Source: Hylemonella gracilis str. Niagara R (GTDB taxonomy: Bacteria; Pseudomonadota; Gammaproteobacteria; Burkholderiales; Burkholderiaceae_C). Taken from it: a stretch of DNA of 64,000 bases. The stretch is from positions 1,431,165 through 1,495,164 of the forward strand of contig NZ_JEMG01000001.1 in the NCBI RefSeq assembly GCF_000600295.1. Reading direction: 5' to 3'. Position numbers and translations under genes: made by a program. The notes beneath the pieces were generated by a model that saw nothing but the letters and a program-made list of their open reading frames with translations, did not search any database and was not told the DNA's origin. Below, one piece after another: positions 1 to 8,461 of the stretch (position 1 is its first letter; every line of letters starts with the position of its first letter).

Positions 1-773
1 CACTGCAGGCCGCTGGCTTGGCGGCGAGCGACATCGACCTGATCATCGTGGCGACTTCGACCCCCGACATGATCTTTCCCTCGACCGCCGTGATTCTCCA
101 GAACAAGATCGGCGCGAACGGCTGTCAGGCATTTGACGTGCAGGCCGTGTGCAGCGGTTTCATCTATGCGCTGACAGTGGCGGACTCCATGATTCGCGCT
201 GGCGCCGCGAGCAAGGCCCTGGTGGTGGGGGCGGAAGTGTTCTCGCGCATCATCGATTTCAAGGATCGCACGACCTGCGTGTTGTTCGGTGACGGCGCGG
301 GTGCCGTGGTGCTGCAAGCCAGCGAAACCCCGGGCATCCTGGCCAGCGACCTCAAGGCCGATGGCAAGCACGCGGGCATTCTGTGCACGCCGGGCACGGT
401 GGCCGCGGGCAAGGTGCTCGGTGATCCTTTCCTGAAGATGGACGGCCAGGCCGTGTTCAAGCAGGCGGTGACCGTGCTGGACGAAGCCTCGCGCGCCGTG
501 CTGGCCAAGGCCGGCAAGACCGAGGCCGACATCGATTGGCTGGTGCCGCACCAGGCCAATATCCGCATCATGATGGGCGCGGCCAAGAAACTGAAGCTCG
601 CGCCAGAGAAGGTCGTGGTCACGGTGGATCAGCATGGCAACACCTCGGCGGCCTCGATCCCGCTGGCCTTGGACCATGGCGTGCGCCAGGGGCAGATCAA
701 GCAGGGCGACACTCTGCTGCTCGAAGCGGTGGGTGGCGGTCTGACCTGGGGTGCGGTGTTGCTGACGTATTGA
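1..773 (+). CDS. fabH: Beta-ketoacyl-ACP synthase III, 5' end cut by window edge
   Basis: Starts type II fatty-acid synthesis by condensing acetyl-CoA with malonyl-ACP. About 256 codons are visible; the N-terminal fifth lies outside the window, so no start can be given. The thiolase-fold Cys-His-Asn set is present: Cys in AVCSGF (codon at 150), His in WLVPHQAN (codon at 549) and Asn in QHGNTSA (codon at 639). The C-terminal GGGLTWG motif is typical of FabH. It is followed 79 bp later by fabD in the same direction, the usual fabHDG order. Family assignment is firm. Confidence 0.96.
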   Translation, partial: LQAAGLAASDIDLIIVATSTPDMIFPSTAVILQNKIGANGCQAFDVQAVCSGFIYALTVADSMIRAGAASKALVVGAEVFSRIIDFKDRTTCVLFGDGAGAVVLQASETPGILASDLKADGKHAGILCTPGTVAAGKVLGDPFLKMDGQAVFKQAVTVLDEASRAVLAKAGKTEADIDWLVPHQANIRIMMGAAKKLKLAPEKVVVTVDQHGNTSAASIPLALDHGVRQGQIKQGDTLLLEAVGGGLTWGAVLLTY

Positions 774-852
774 CACGACGCGTGGCCTCGGCGACGGGTC
801 CGGGCGACCCGTCGCCTGATGCCAGGCACAAACAACGAGGAAGAAGAACAAT

Positions 853-1791
853 ATGAAGTCTTTCGCTTTCGTCTTTCCGGGCCAAGGCTCGCAATCGGTG
901 GGCATGCTGGATGCCTGGGGCGATCATCCCGAGGTCGTCAAGACCTTGCAGGAAGCCTCCGCGGCCCTGGGCGAGGATGTTGCCAAGCTGATTCACGAAG
1001 GCCCCAAGGAAACGCTGGCGCTGACCACCAATACGCAGCCAGTGATGCTGGTGGCCGGTGTCGCGGCCTACCGCGTCTGGATGGCCGAGACCGGTGTCGC
1101 GCCGGCCGCAGTCGCGGGCCATTCGCTGGGCGAGTATTCCGCACTGGTGGCCGCCGGCGTGCTGACCCTGTCGCAGGCCGTGCCTCTGGTGCGCTTGCGC
1201 GCTCAAGCCATGCAGGAGGCCGTGCCGGTGGGCACGGGCGCGATGGCCGCCATCCTGGGGCTGGACGCGACCAAGGTGCGCGAAGTTTGTGCGGCGGTGA
1301 GCCAAGCCAGTGGTGAAGTGGCCGAGGCCGTGAACTTCAACGACCCCAGTCAGACCGTGATCGCGGGCAGCAAGGCCGGTGTTGATCAGGCCTGCGAGGC
1401 GCTGAAGGCCGCGGGCGCCAAGCGTGCCTTGCCCCTGCCGGTTTCCGCGCCGTTCCATTCCAGCCTGATGAAGCCGGCGGCTGAAAAGCTCAAGCTCAAG
1501 TTGGCCGAGGTGGAACTCAAGACGCCCCAGATCCCGCTGGTCAACAACATCGACGTCGCGGTCGAAACGAATGCCGACCGCATCCGTGACGCGCTGTACC
1601 GCCAGGCCTACGGTCCGGTGCGGTGGGTGGAATGCGTGCTGGCTCTCAAGGCCAGTGGTGTGACGCATGTCGTGGAATGCGGGCCTGGCAAGGTGCTGGC
1701 CGGCATGGTCAAGCGCATCGACGCGGAATTGACGGGCCTGCCGTTGTTCGATCCGGCCACCCTGGCCGAAGTGAAAACCGCTCTGGCTTGA
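853..1791 (+). CDS. fabD: Malonyl-CoA:ACP transacylase
   Basis: Moves malonyl from CoA to acyl carrier protein, supplying the extender unit for FabH and FabF. 312 aa, normal length. The N-terminal FPGQGSQ motif is at residues 8-14, the nucleophile Ser91 sits in GHSLGEYS, and the partner His202 in SAPFHSS. The start has a purine-rich ribosome-binding site (gaggaag) just upstream. It lies between fabH and fabG and is probably cotranscribed with both, since fabG follows after 15 bp. Confidence 0.97.
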   Translation: MKSFAFVFPGQGSQSVGMLDAWGDHPEVVKTLQEASAALGEDVAKLIHEGPKETLALTTNTQPVMLVAGVAAYRVWMAETGVAPAAVAGHSLGEYSALVAAGVLTLSQAVPLVRLRAQAMQEAVPVGTGAMAAILGLDATKVREVCAAVSQASGEVAEAVNFNDPSQTVIAGSKAGVDQACEALKAAGAKRALPLPVSAPFHSSLMKPAAEKLKLKLAEVELKTPQIPLVNNIDVAVETNADRIRDALYRQAYGPVRWVECVLALKASGVTHVVECGPGKVLAGMVKRIDAELTGLPLFDPATLAEVKTALA

Positions 1792-1806
1792 GCGGAGGAA
1801 GAAAAA

Positions 1807-2553
1807 ATGAGTGACATCAAATTCGAAGGGCAGATCGCCCTGGTGACGGGCGCGACCCGCGGTATCGGTGCGGCCATCGCGCTCCAGTTGGCGAGCCGGG
1901 GAGTCAAGGTCATCGGCACGGCCACCAGCGAGGAGGGGGCGGCCAAGATCGGCGCGGCCCTGACCGCGCACGGTGGCAAGGGCATCAAGCTCGACGTGAA
2001 CGATGCTGCCGCAGCCGAGGCTGCGGTGGACGCCATCGTCAAGGAGCACGGTGCGATCCATGTGCTGGTCAACAACGCAGGCATCACGCGCGACAACCTC
2101 GCCATGCGCATGAAGGACGAGGAATGGGACGCGGTGATGGACACCAACCTCAAGGCCGTGTTCCGCCTGTCCCGTGCCGTGATCCGGCCGATGATGAAGC
2201 AGCGTTATGGTCGCATTGTCAGCATCACCTCGGTGGTGGGGGCGTCGGGCAATCCGGGCCAGGCCAACTATGCTGCCGCCAAGGCGGGCCTGGCGGGCAT
2301 GACCCGTGCGCTGGCGCGCGAATTGGGTAGCCGCAACATCACCGTGAACTGCGTGGCGCCGGGTTTCATTGAAACCGATATGACGGCGGTGCTGCCTGAA
2401 GAGCAGCAGAAGGCGCTGCTGGGCCAGATCCCGCTGGGACACCTGGGCAAGCCGGCTGACATCGCGCATGCGGTGACCTATCTTGCTTCGCCCGAGGCCG
2501 CTTACGTCACAGGCCAGGAGCTGCACGTCAACGGCGGCATGTTCATGGCATGA
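1807..2553 (+). CDS. fabG: 3-oxoacyl-ACP reductase (NADPH)
   Basis: First reduction of the fatty-acid elongation cycle, 3-oxoacyl-ACP to 3-hydroxyacyl-ACP. 248 aa short-chain dehydrogenase. Visible are the cofactor loop TGATRGIG (residues 14-21), NNAG (89-92) and the catalytic set Ser142, Tyr155, Lys159 in NYAAAKAG. A strong ggaggaag ribosome-binding site precedes the ATG. Position between fabD and acpP supports FabG over the many other SDR enzymes. Confidence 0.97.
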   Translation: MSDIKFEGQIALVTGATRGIGAAIALQLASRGVKVIGTATSEEGAAKIGAALTAHGGKGIKLDVNDAAAAEAAVDAIVKEHGAIHVLVNNAGITRDNLAMRMKDEEWDAVMDTNLKAVFRLSRAVIRPMMKQRYGRIVSITSVVGASGNPGQANYAAAKAGLAGMTRALARELGSRNITVNCVAPGFIETDMTAVLPEEQQKALLGQIPLGHLGKPADIAHAVTYLASPEAAYVTGQELHVNGGMFMA

Positions 2554-2687
2554 AATTTCGGCCTGCCGGTCTGAGCATGGCCCGGGAATTGCAGGCTTTT
2601 GCCTGGCGATGAACGGGGATGGTGGACCGGGCGGCCGTAACATTTCCCGTCAGTGATTCGGGCTAACCCTGAATCCAGGGCGGGTAA

Positions 2688-2975
<288 letters not shown>

Positions 2976-3009
2976 TCGGGTCATCGGCTCGTCCGAGCCG
3001 GCTCACTTG

Positions 3010-3040
3010 ATGAGGGCGGCGCGTGTCCGCGCCACCTCAT
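3010..3040 (+). terminator. Stem-loop between acpP and fabF
   Basis: A two-part hairpin: outer stem ATGAGG (3010-3015) with CCTCAT (3035-3040), inner stem GGCGCG (3018-3023) with CGCGCC (3028-3033) and a 4-nt loop. Only a weak pyrimidine tail (atctttcc) follows. It may partly terminate acpP transcripts or protect their 3' ends, so that acpP exceeds fabF; the role is inferred. Confidence 0.4.
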
Positions 3041-3066
3041 ATCTTTCCTAGATTGCACAAAAATCT

Positions 3067-4314
3067 ATGTCCCGTCGTCGCGTCGTCGTCACAGGACTGG
3101 GCTGCGTCAGCCCGGTCGGCAACACTGTGGCCGAGTCCTGGACCAATCTGCTGGCTGGCCGCTCTGGCGTCACGCTGGTCACCAAATTCGATGCCGCTGC
3201 CCTGAGCACCCGGTTCGCCGGTCAGGTCCAAGGCTTTGAGCTGGAAAAGTACATCACGTCCAAGGAAGCGCGGACGATGGACACCTTCGTGCACTACGGC
3301 ATCGCGGCTGCTGTGCAGGCGGTGGAGGACGCGGGTCTCCAGACGCGGGACGCGCTGAGCGATGAGCAGGCCGAGCGCATCGGCTGCATGATCGGCTCGG
3401 GCATCGGCGGCTTGGCTCTGATCGAGGAAACCCACACGGAATACCTCAATCGCGGGCCTCGGCGCATTTCTCCATTCTTCATTCCCGCAGCCATCATCAA
3501 CATGATTTCCGGTCATGTCTCGATGCGCTACGGCTTCAAGGGCCCGAACATGGCCATTGTGACGGCCTGCACCACGGGCCTGCACAACATCGGCGATGCT
3601 GGCCGATTGATCGAATATGGCGATGCCGATGTGATGATCGCGGGCGGCGCGGAAGCCTCTGTCTCGCCCCTGGGCATCGGCGGTTTCGCCGCCATGCGCG
3701 CGCTTTCCACTCGCAACGACGATCCCAAGACGGCCTCCCGTCCCTGGGACAAGGACCGCGATGGTTTCGTGTTGGGCGAGGGCGCGGGCGTGCTGGTGCT
3801 GGAAGAGTACGAACACGCGAAGAAGCGTGGCGCCAAGATCTACGCCGAGCTGGCTGGTTTCGGCCTGAGCGCGGATGCCGGGCACATGACGGCGCCCAAT
3901 ATGGATGGTCCGCGTCGCGCCATGGTCGGTGCGCTGCGTAATGCGGGGCTCAACCCCGACCAGGTCGATTACCTGAATGCCCACGGCACCTCGACGCCCT
4001 TGGGCGACGTGAACGAAACCAATGCCATCAAGGCGGCCCTGGGTGATCACGCCAAGGACAAGCTGGTGGTCAGCTCGACCAAGTCCATGACCGGCCATTT
4101 ACTGGGTGGCGCGGGCGGTATTGAATCGGTTTTCACGGTCCTGGCCCTGCACGAGCAGAAGATTCCGCCGACCATCAACATCTTCAACCAGGATCCGGAG
4201 TGCGATCTCGACTACTGCGCCAATACGGCGCGGGACGCGAAGATCAACGTCGCGCTCAAGAACAATTTCGGTTTCGGCGGCACCAACGGCGCGCTGGTGT
4301 TCAAGCGCGTCTGA
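3067..4314 (+). CDS. fabF: Beta-ketoacyl-ACP synthase II
   Basis: Elongating condensing enzyme: malonyl-ACP plus acyl-ACP. 415 aa, usual length. Active-site Cys168 lies in TACTTG, with His306 in NAHGTST and His344 in [11 protein letters not shown], the Cys-His-His set that separates elongating synthases from FabH. No clear Shine-Dalgarno sequence precedes the chosen ATG, but the N-terminus [11 protein letters not shown] fits the family exactly. It directly follows acpP, as in most proteobacteria. FabF is favoured over FabB by motif pattern and context. Confidence 0.96.
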   Translation: MSRRRVVVTGLGCVSPVGNTVAESWTNLLAGRSGVTLVTKFDAAALSTRFAGQVQGFELEKYITSKEARTMDTFVHYGIAAAVQAVEDAGLQTRDALSDEQAERIGCMIGSGIGGLALIEETHTEYLNRGPRRISPFFIPAAIINMISGHVSMRYGFKGPNMAIVTACTTGLHNIGDAGRLIEYGDADVMIAGGAEASVSPLGIGGFAAMRALSTRNDDPKTASRPWDKDRDGFVLGEGAGVLVLEEYEHAKKRGAKIYAELAGFGLSADAGHMTAPNMDGPRRAMVGALRNAGLNPDQVDYLNAHGTSTPLGDVNETNAIKAALGDHAKDKLVVSSTKSMTGHLLGGAGGIESVFTVLALHEQKIPPTINIFNQDPECDLDYCANTARDAKINVALKNNFGFGGTNGALVFKRV

Positions 4315-4336
4315 CACCAATCCCAAGCCTAGCTCC

Positions 4337-4852
4337 ATGCGCAACGCCCCCTCGGTGAGTTACCCGGTGGGGCGTTCGTTCTTGCGGACCCTGATCCATG
4401 GCCTGACGCTTGCCTTGATGTGGCTGGTTTGCGGCGCCTGGGCCATGCTGGCCCGGACGGACGAGGGCGACCTGGGGATCGTGCTCCTGAGCTGCCTGCT
4501 GGTCACGGTGGTGCTGGTCTGGGCCTTGCTGCGCCCAACGCGAGGCCGGTTGCGCTGGGACGGGCAGGACTGGTTCTGGTCCGATGCTGGCCGAGCGGCT
4601 GCCGAGGACATCCGTGGCCAGCTCAAAGTCCGGCTGGACTGGCAAGGCGGCATGCTGCTGGAGTTCATGCCCCAGCAGGCGGAGGCGGCGTCCACAGCCC
4701 TCGGGCAAGACGCTGCTCCTGAACGTGGGGCCGCGTTGCCCTGGCGCAGCCGTTGGCTCTGGGTTGAGCAAGTGCAGGCTCCCATGTACTGGAACGCCTT
4801 GCGTCGCGCGGCCTGGGCGGATGGGGGCCATCGGCCCAGGGTTTCGGCATGA
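4337..4852 (+). CDS. Small membrane protein upstream of rpoE, function unknown
   Basis: 171 aa. I chose the ATG at 4337; the frame is open further upstream, but that part overlaps fabF in another frame. Two probable transmembrane segments (about residues 18-38 and 46-66) are followed by a soluble tail rich in Trp, Arg and Glu. I do not recognise a named domain. Its last codons overlap the rpoE start (ATGA at 4849-4852), so translation of the two is probably coupled. That suggests a link to envelope stress or simple co-expression with sigma-E; inference only. Confidence 0.8.
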   Translation: MRNAPSVSYPVGRSFLRTLIHGLTLALMWLVCGAWAMLARTDEGDLGIVLLSCLLVTVVLVWALLRPTRGRLRWDGQDWFWSDAGRAAAEDIRGQLKVRLDWQGGMLLEFMPQQAEAASTALGQDAAPERGAALPWRSRWLWVEQVQAPMYWNALRRAAWADGGHRPRVSA

Positions 4853-5502
4853 ACGAGGACCAAGACCCCCCCGTCGACGACGTGGCGGCATCCGCCGGGC
4901 AGGTGGATCTGCAATTGGTTGAACGCACCCTGGCAGGGGACGTGCGGGCCTTTGATCTGCTGGTGTTGAAGTACCGGCGACGCATCGAACGACTGATCGG
5001 ACGCATGGTGCGCGATGTGGACCTGGTGGAGGACCTGGCGCAGGAGACCTTCATACGCGCCTACCGTGCTCTGCACCAGTTTCGCGGGGACGCCCAGTTC
5101 TATACCTGGCTGTACCGAATCGCTGTCAACACCAGCAAAAAAGCCCTGCTGGGCATGAAGAACGATCCTTTGTCGACGGGCTTGGCCCTGGCGGGTGCCG
5201 CGGAGCACGAGGACGATGAAACTTTTTTGACGGCGCAGGAACCAACCGCGGAGGACACACCGGAGACTTTGCTGGCCGCGCGTGAAATCGCCAGCGCCGT
5301 GCAGGACGCGCTCAACGCCTTGCCCGAGGACCTGCGCCAGGCCCTGGTGCTGCGTGAATTGGACGGGCTGAGCTACGAAGAAATCGCCTCGGCCATGGAC
5401 AGTCCCGTTGGAACGGTGCGTTCGCGCATCTTTCGCGCGCGCGAGGCGGTGTCGGCAAGGGTGCGCCCGCTGCTAGAGCGGCAGGGTGGCAAGCGTTGGT
5501 AG
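4849..5502 (+). CDS. rpoE: ECF sigma factor, sigma-E type
   Basis: Extracytoplasmic-function sigma factor that directs RNA polymerase to envelope-stress promoters. 217 aa. Region 2 is recognised in DLVEDLAQETFIRAYR and the following FYTWLYRIAVN; region 4 in LPEDLRQAL and LSYEEIASAM plus GTVRSRIFRARE. The N-terminal extension of about 20 residues is acidic. It is followed by an anti-sigma factor and a DegQ/MucD protease, the standard sigma-E arrangement. Confidence 0.95.
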   Translation: MNEDQDPPVDDVAASAGQVDLQLVERTLAGDVRAFDLLVLKYRRRIERLIGRMVRDVDLVEDLAQETFIRAYRALHQFRGDAQFYTWLYRIAVNTSKKALLGMKNDPLSTGLALAGAAEHEDDETFLTAQEPTAEDTPETLLAAREIASAVQDALNALPEDLRQALVLRELDGLSYEEIASAMDSPVGTVRSRIFRAREAVSARVRPLLERQGGKRW

Positions 5503-5531
5503 GTCCGCTGGGTGGGTCATGGGAAGGGCTT

Positions 5532-6389
5532 ATGGAGCATGAAAAATTGGCATCGCTGAATCCAGATTCGCCTTCGGGCGGCTTGCGCGACGTTGGCGCC
5601 AACGATCCGGCATCCCCGTCGGTTCTGGCGTCAGCCCTGCTCGACGGTGAGTTGCGTGGCGAGGAGTTTGCTCGGGCTTGCTCGGTGCTGGCGTCGGATG
5701 CGCAGGCTCGACAGTGCTGGCGCGACTACCATCTTGTGGGGCAGGTGCTGCGCAAGCGCATGGGCGAACTGTGTGCTGCCGTCGCCGACAAGCGCACGGA
5801 CGACGATCTGTTCCTATCCCGTTTCCATGCGCGCCTGGCTCAGGAAGCCGCCTTGGCGGCTTCGCCGCAAGAGCGCATCGAGCAACTGCCGAGCCGGCAG
5901 ATCCCTGGCCGGCGCGCTGCCGCACGTCATGGCGCCAATGATCCCTACGGAGCCTGGCGCTTCACCGCCGGTTTGTGTGCGCTGCTGGTGGTCGGCTTGC
6001 TGGGGTGGCAGGGCGTCTCTGGTTTGCAATCCGCCTCCCAAGCCCGCCAACTGGCGCAATCACGCCTCGACACACGTGCCCAGATCCTGGCCGACGTGGT
6101 ACCCCAAGCCATGCCGCAGCGGGTATCGCAGCCTCTATACGCATCATCGATGTACACCACACCCGCCCGCACCGCTCAATCCTTGCTGTCCCCGCAGACG
6201 CCTGGTCTGGAGGGGCCTTTGGTCATGCTGCGTGATCCGCGCCTGGACCATCTGATGGCGCGCCAGGGCAGCGGCGCTGCGCGCTCCGCCGCGGAAGGGC
6301 GTTTTTCCAGTCCACGACTGGGACGGGCCGGCGTCGCCGCGCAAGGCGTGCTGGTCAACCTCGACAAGAGCCCGGCACTGCCTCGCTGA
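5532..6389 (+). CDS. rseA: Anti-sigma-E factor, RseA/MucA type
   Basis: Inner-membrane protein that holds RpoE inactive until regulated proteolysis releases it. I chose the ATG at 5532, with ribosome-binding site gggaaggg at 5521-5528, giving 285 aa; a TTG 36 bp upstream would overlap rpoE. The N-terminal RseA domain shows SALLDGEL and CWRDYHLVGQVLR. One transmembrane segment lies near residues 141-165, followed by a periplasmic part of about 120 residues. The next gene is mucD; no rseB lies between, which is discussed as a finding. Confidence 0.9.
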   Translation: MEHEKLASLNPDSPSGGLRDVGANDPASPSVLASALLDGELRGEEFARACSVLASDAQARQCWRDYHLVGQVLRKRMGELCAAVADKRTDDDLFLSRFHARLAQEAALAASPQERIEQLPSRQIPGRRAAARHGANDPYGAWRFTAGLCALLVVGLLGWQGVSGLQSASQARQLAQSRLDTRAQILADVVPQAMPQRVSQPLYASSMYTTPARTAQSLLSPQTPGLEGPLVMLRDPRLDHLMARQGSGAARSAAEGRFSSPRLGRAGVAAQGVLVNLDKSPALPR

Positions 6390-6480
6390 TGTCGAGCCCC
6401 GGATTCTTTTCACAACTTCATCTGCCTGCTGCGGCCGGTTAAAGCCGCAGCCCCAGAATTTTCCTCAGGAATCATCTCGC

Positions 6481-7950
6481 ATGAGGTTTCGCATGTTCAT
6501 TTCTTCGTCGCGCTTTTCGTTTTTCGTGCGCCTTCCCGTTCTGCTGCTCATGGCCTTGGTGTTGACGGCAGGGCAGTCGTCGCATGCGCAGGCCCAGAGC
6601 CGGGGGCTGCCCGACTTCACCGACCTGGTCGAGCAGGTGGGGCCCTCGGTGGTGAACATCCGCACGCTGGAAAAAGTGTCGACCGCACGGGGCGGCATGA
6701 ATGGCATGGACGAGGAAACACTGGAATTCTTCCGTCGTTTCGGCTTGCCCTTGCCCCCGGGCGCCGGACCGCGCTCCGAGCGCAATCAACCAGCCCAGCC
6801 CGAGGAACCACGGCCGCGCGGCGTGGGCTCGGGCTTCATTCTGTCGGCAGATGGTTTCGTGATGACCAATGCCCATGTGGTGGATGGCGCCGACGAGGTC
6901 TACGTCACCTTGACCGACAAGCGTGAGTTCAAGGCCAAGCTCATCGGTTCCGACAAGCGCACCGACGTGGCCGTGGTGAAGATCGAAGCCACGGGCTTGC
7001 CCGCCGTCAAGGTGGGCGACGTGAACAAGCTCCGGGTGGGCGAGTGGGTGATGGCCATCGGCTCCCCGTTCGGCCTGGAGAACACCGTGACCGCCGGCAT
7101 CGTCAGCGCCAAGCAGCGAGACACAGGCGACTACTTGCCGCTGATCCAGACCGACGTGGCCATCAACCCCGGCAACTCAGGCGGGCCGCTGATCAATCTG
7201 CGCGGCGAAGTGGTGGGCATCAACAGCCAGATTTATTCTCGCTCGGGCGGCTACATGGGCATCGCCTTCGCCATCCCGATCGACGAGGCCATGCGGGTGA
7301 GTGACCAGTTGCGCGCCACCGGCCGGGTGACGCGCGGGCGCATCGGCGTGCAGATCGATCAGGTCAGCAAGGACGTGGCCGAGGCCATCGGCCTGGGCAA
7401 ACCTGAAGGTGCGCTGGTGCGCGCGGTGGAGTCCGGTTCCCCGGCCGAGAAGGCCGGGGTGGAGGCTGGCGACATCATCCTGCGGCTGGACGGCAAGGCC
7501 ATTGAAAAGGTGTCTGACCTGCCGCGCATGGTCGGCGGGCTGAAGCCCGGCACGCGTGCCTCGTTGACGGTGTACCGGCGCGGTGCGCGCAAGGATTTGA
7601 CCATCACCATCGGCGAGGTGCCTTCCGAGCAGGTGGCCGAGGCGCAGCAGCAGGAAGAGCCGCGGGTTGCTTCCACCGATGCGCTGGGACTGCGTGTGGT
7701 GGACCTGACCGAGGCCCAGAAGCGGGAGCTCAAGCTCAAGGGCGGTGTGCGCGTGGAGGCGGTGGGTAACGCGGCCGCGCGCGCGGGCCTGCGCACGGGG
7801 GATGTGATCCTGGCGCTGGCGAATGTGGAGGTCAGCTCGGTGCGTCAGTTCGAAGCCGTGCTGTCCAAGCTGGACCAGAGCCGCCCTGTGCAAGTGCTCT
7901 TCAGGCGTGGTGATTGGGCGCAATACGCCGTGATTCGCCCACAGCGTTAA
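6481..7950 (+). CDS. mucD: Periplasmic serine protease, DegQ/MucD family
   Basis: HtrA-type protease and chaperone of the periplasm, clearing misfolded envelope proteins. 489 aa. Signal peptide in the first 40 residues with likely cleavage after AQA; a second ATG at 6493 is possible. Catalytic triad His132 (TNAHVV), Asp162 (RTDVAVV) and Ser233 (GNSGGPL). Two PDZ domains follow, about residues 285-370 and 395-485. Last gene of the rpoE-rseA-mucD cluster and probably under RpoE control. Confidence 0.95.
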   Translation: MRFRMFISSSRFSFFVRLPVLLLMALVLTAGQSSHAQAQSRGLPDFTDLVEQVGPSVVNIRTLEKVSTARGGMNGMDEETLEFFRRFGLPLPPGAGPRSERNQPAQPEEPRPRGVGSGFILSADGFVMTNAHVVDGADEVYVTLTDKREFKAKLIGSDKRTDVAVVKIEATGLPAVKVGDVNKLRVGEWVMAIGSPFGLENTVTAGIVSAKQRDTGDYLPLIQTDVAINPGNSGGPLINLRGEVVGINSQIYSRSGGYMGIAFAIPIDEAMRVSDQLRATGRVTRGRIGVQIDQVSKDVAEAIGLGKPEGALVRAVESGSPAEKAGVEAGDIILRLDGKAIEKVSDLPRMVGGLKPGTRASLTVYRRGARKDLTITIGEVPSEQVAEAQQQEEPRVASTDALGLRVVDLTEAQKRELKLKGGVRVEAVGNAAARAGLRTGDVILALANVEVSSVRQFEAVLSKLDQSRPVQVLFRRGDWAQYAVIRPQR

Positions 7951-7961
7951 TGCCCTGAATA

Positions 7962-7977
7962 CTGTACAAAAATACAG
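7962..7977. promoter_or_regulatory. LexA-box-like motif
   Basis: CTGT-ACAAAAAT-ACAG fits the CTGT-N8-ACAG pattern of gamma- and betaproteobacterial SOS boxes, with an AT-rich centre and a preceding TA. It lies 12 bp after the mucD stop, and no gene starts nearby. Eight fixed bases are expected about once in a window of this size by chance, so the call is weak. Confidence 0.25.
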
Positions 7978-8056
7978 GGTTAAAAAGTGGAAATTTCGAG
8001 TCCCCCGGAGGGATCCACAAAAAAATTCACTTTTTTTCGAACCTGACAATCCAATC

Positions 8057-8094
8057 TGATTAAAAGTTTGTGCACGCTCACAAACTTTTAATCA
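8057..8094. repeat. Perfect 16-bp inverted repeat with 6-nt loop
   Basis: Left arm 8057-8072 and right arm 8079-8094 are exact reverse complements, separated by CACGCT. The arms are AT-rich with a TTTGTG core next to the loop. No U-run follows on either strand, so it does not look like a standard terminator; a protein-binding operator or a structured RNA are both possible. Confidence 0.7.
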
Positions 8095-8329
8095 ACTGGT
8101 TTGGGTAGAATAAGCGCCTTGGATACCTTGGTTTGATGCATAAGCAGCCAAGCGAAAACCACCATACGGGATTTTTCCTGAACCGGACGGCTTGCTCCAC
8201 AGATCTCCCACAACTTGTCCCAGGCGTCGCTCACACAACATGTTGATAAGCTGTTTATAAAATCCTTGTTGTGGCGTCGCAACGAAGGGTTGGACGATTT
8301 TTGGGGCTGTACTCGGGGGGCTTTTTGCC

Positions 8330-8407
8330 TACAATGAAGCTCCAACTATCGCAGTTGCCATAGATTGTTGGTTCAGGGCGCGTCACAACTCGACGCGCCC
8401 TTTTTTC
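8330..8407 (+). ncRNA. Candidate short transcript upstream of lepA
   Basis: A TACAAT -10-like element at 8330-8335 is followed by about 65 bp with a small hairpin (CAACT 8343-8347 with AGTTG 8353-8357) and then a strong intrinsic terminator ending near 8407. The terminator is more than 400 bp from the mucD stop and lies before lepA, so it most simply ends a short RNA or attenuates a lepA leader. No good -35 box was found. Role inferred. Confidence 0.4.
8376..8407 (+). terminator. Intrinsic terminator upstream of lepA
   Basis: Nine-bp GC-rich stem, GGGCGCGTC with GACGCGCCC, seven-nt loop, followed by ttttttctt. This is the clearest plus-strand terminator in the window. Confidence 0.85.
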
Positions 8408-8461
8408 TTGCCGTTGTCGTGTTCGTGCCCTGTTAAATCAATCACTTAAGCGTTTCCCTTG

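Larger units (their letters stand above)
7951..8461. other. AT-richer intergenic region between mucD and lepA
   Basis: 511 bp without a convincing protein gene, clearly richer in A and T than its surroundings. It holds a CTGT-N8-ACAG motif (7962-7977), a T-run at 8031-8037 after AAAAAGTG and CACTTTTT arms that may end mucD transcripts, a 16-bp perfect inverted repeat (8057-8094), two tandem nonamers resembling DnaA boxes (8241-8260), a TACAAT element (8330-8335) and an intrinsic terminator (8376-8407). A 36-codon plus-strand frame at 8136-8246 has no ribosome-binding site and is not called. Confidence 0.8.

Noticed and set aside
697-2643. Long minus-strand open frame (648 codons) opposite fabD and fabG
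   Set aside because: Antisense to two confident genes; composition is Gln/His/Arg/Gly-rich as expected from the opposite strand of GC-rich codons, with no motif.
8063-8088. CRP-like site in the inverted repeat (TGTG...CACA)
   Set aside because: The half-sites TGTGC and TCACA are 4 bp apart instead of 6, so CRP-type spacing does not fit.
8088-8345. 85-codon minus-strand frame in the mucD-lepA gap
   Set aside because: No recognisable family, no ribosome-binding site, and it runs through the 8241-8260 motifs and up to the TACAAT element; the gap has better non-coding explanations.
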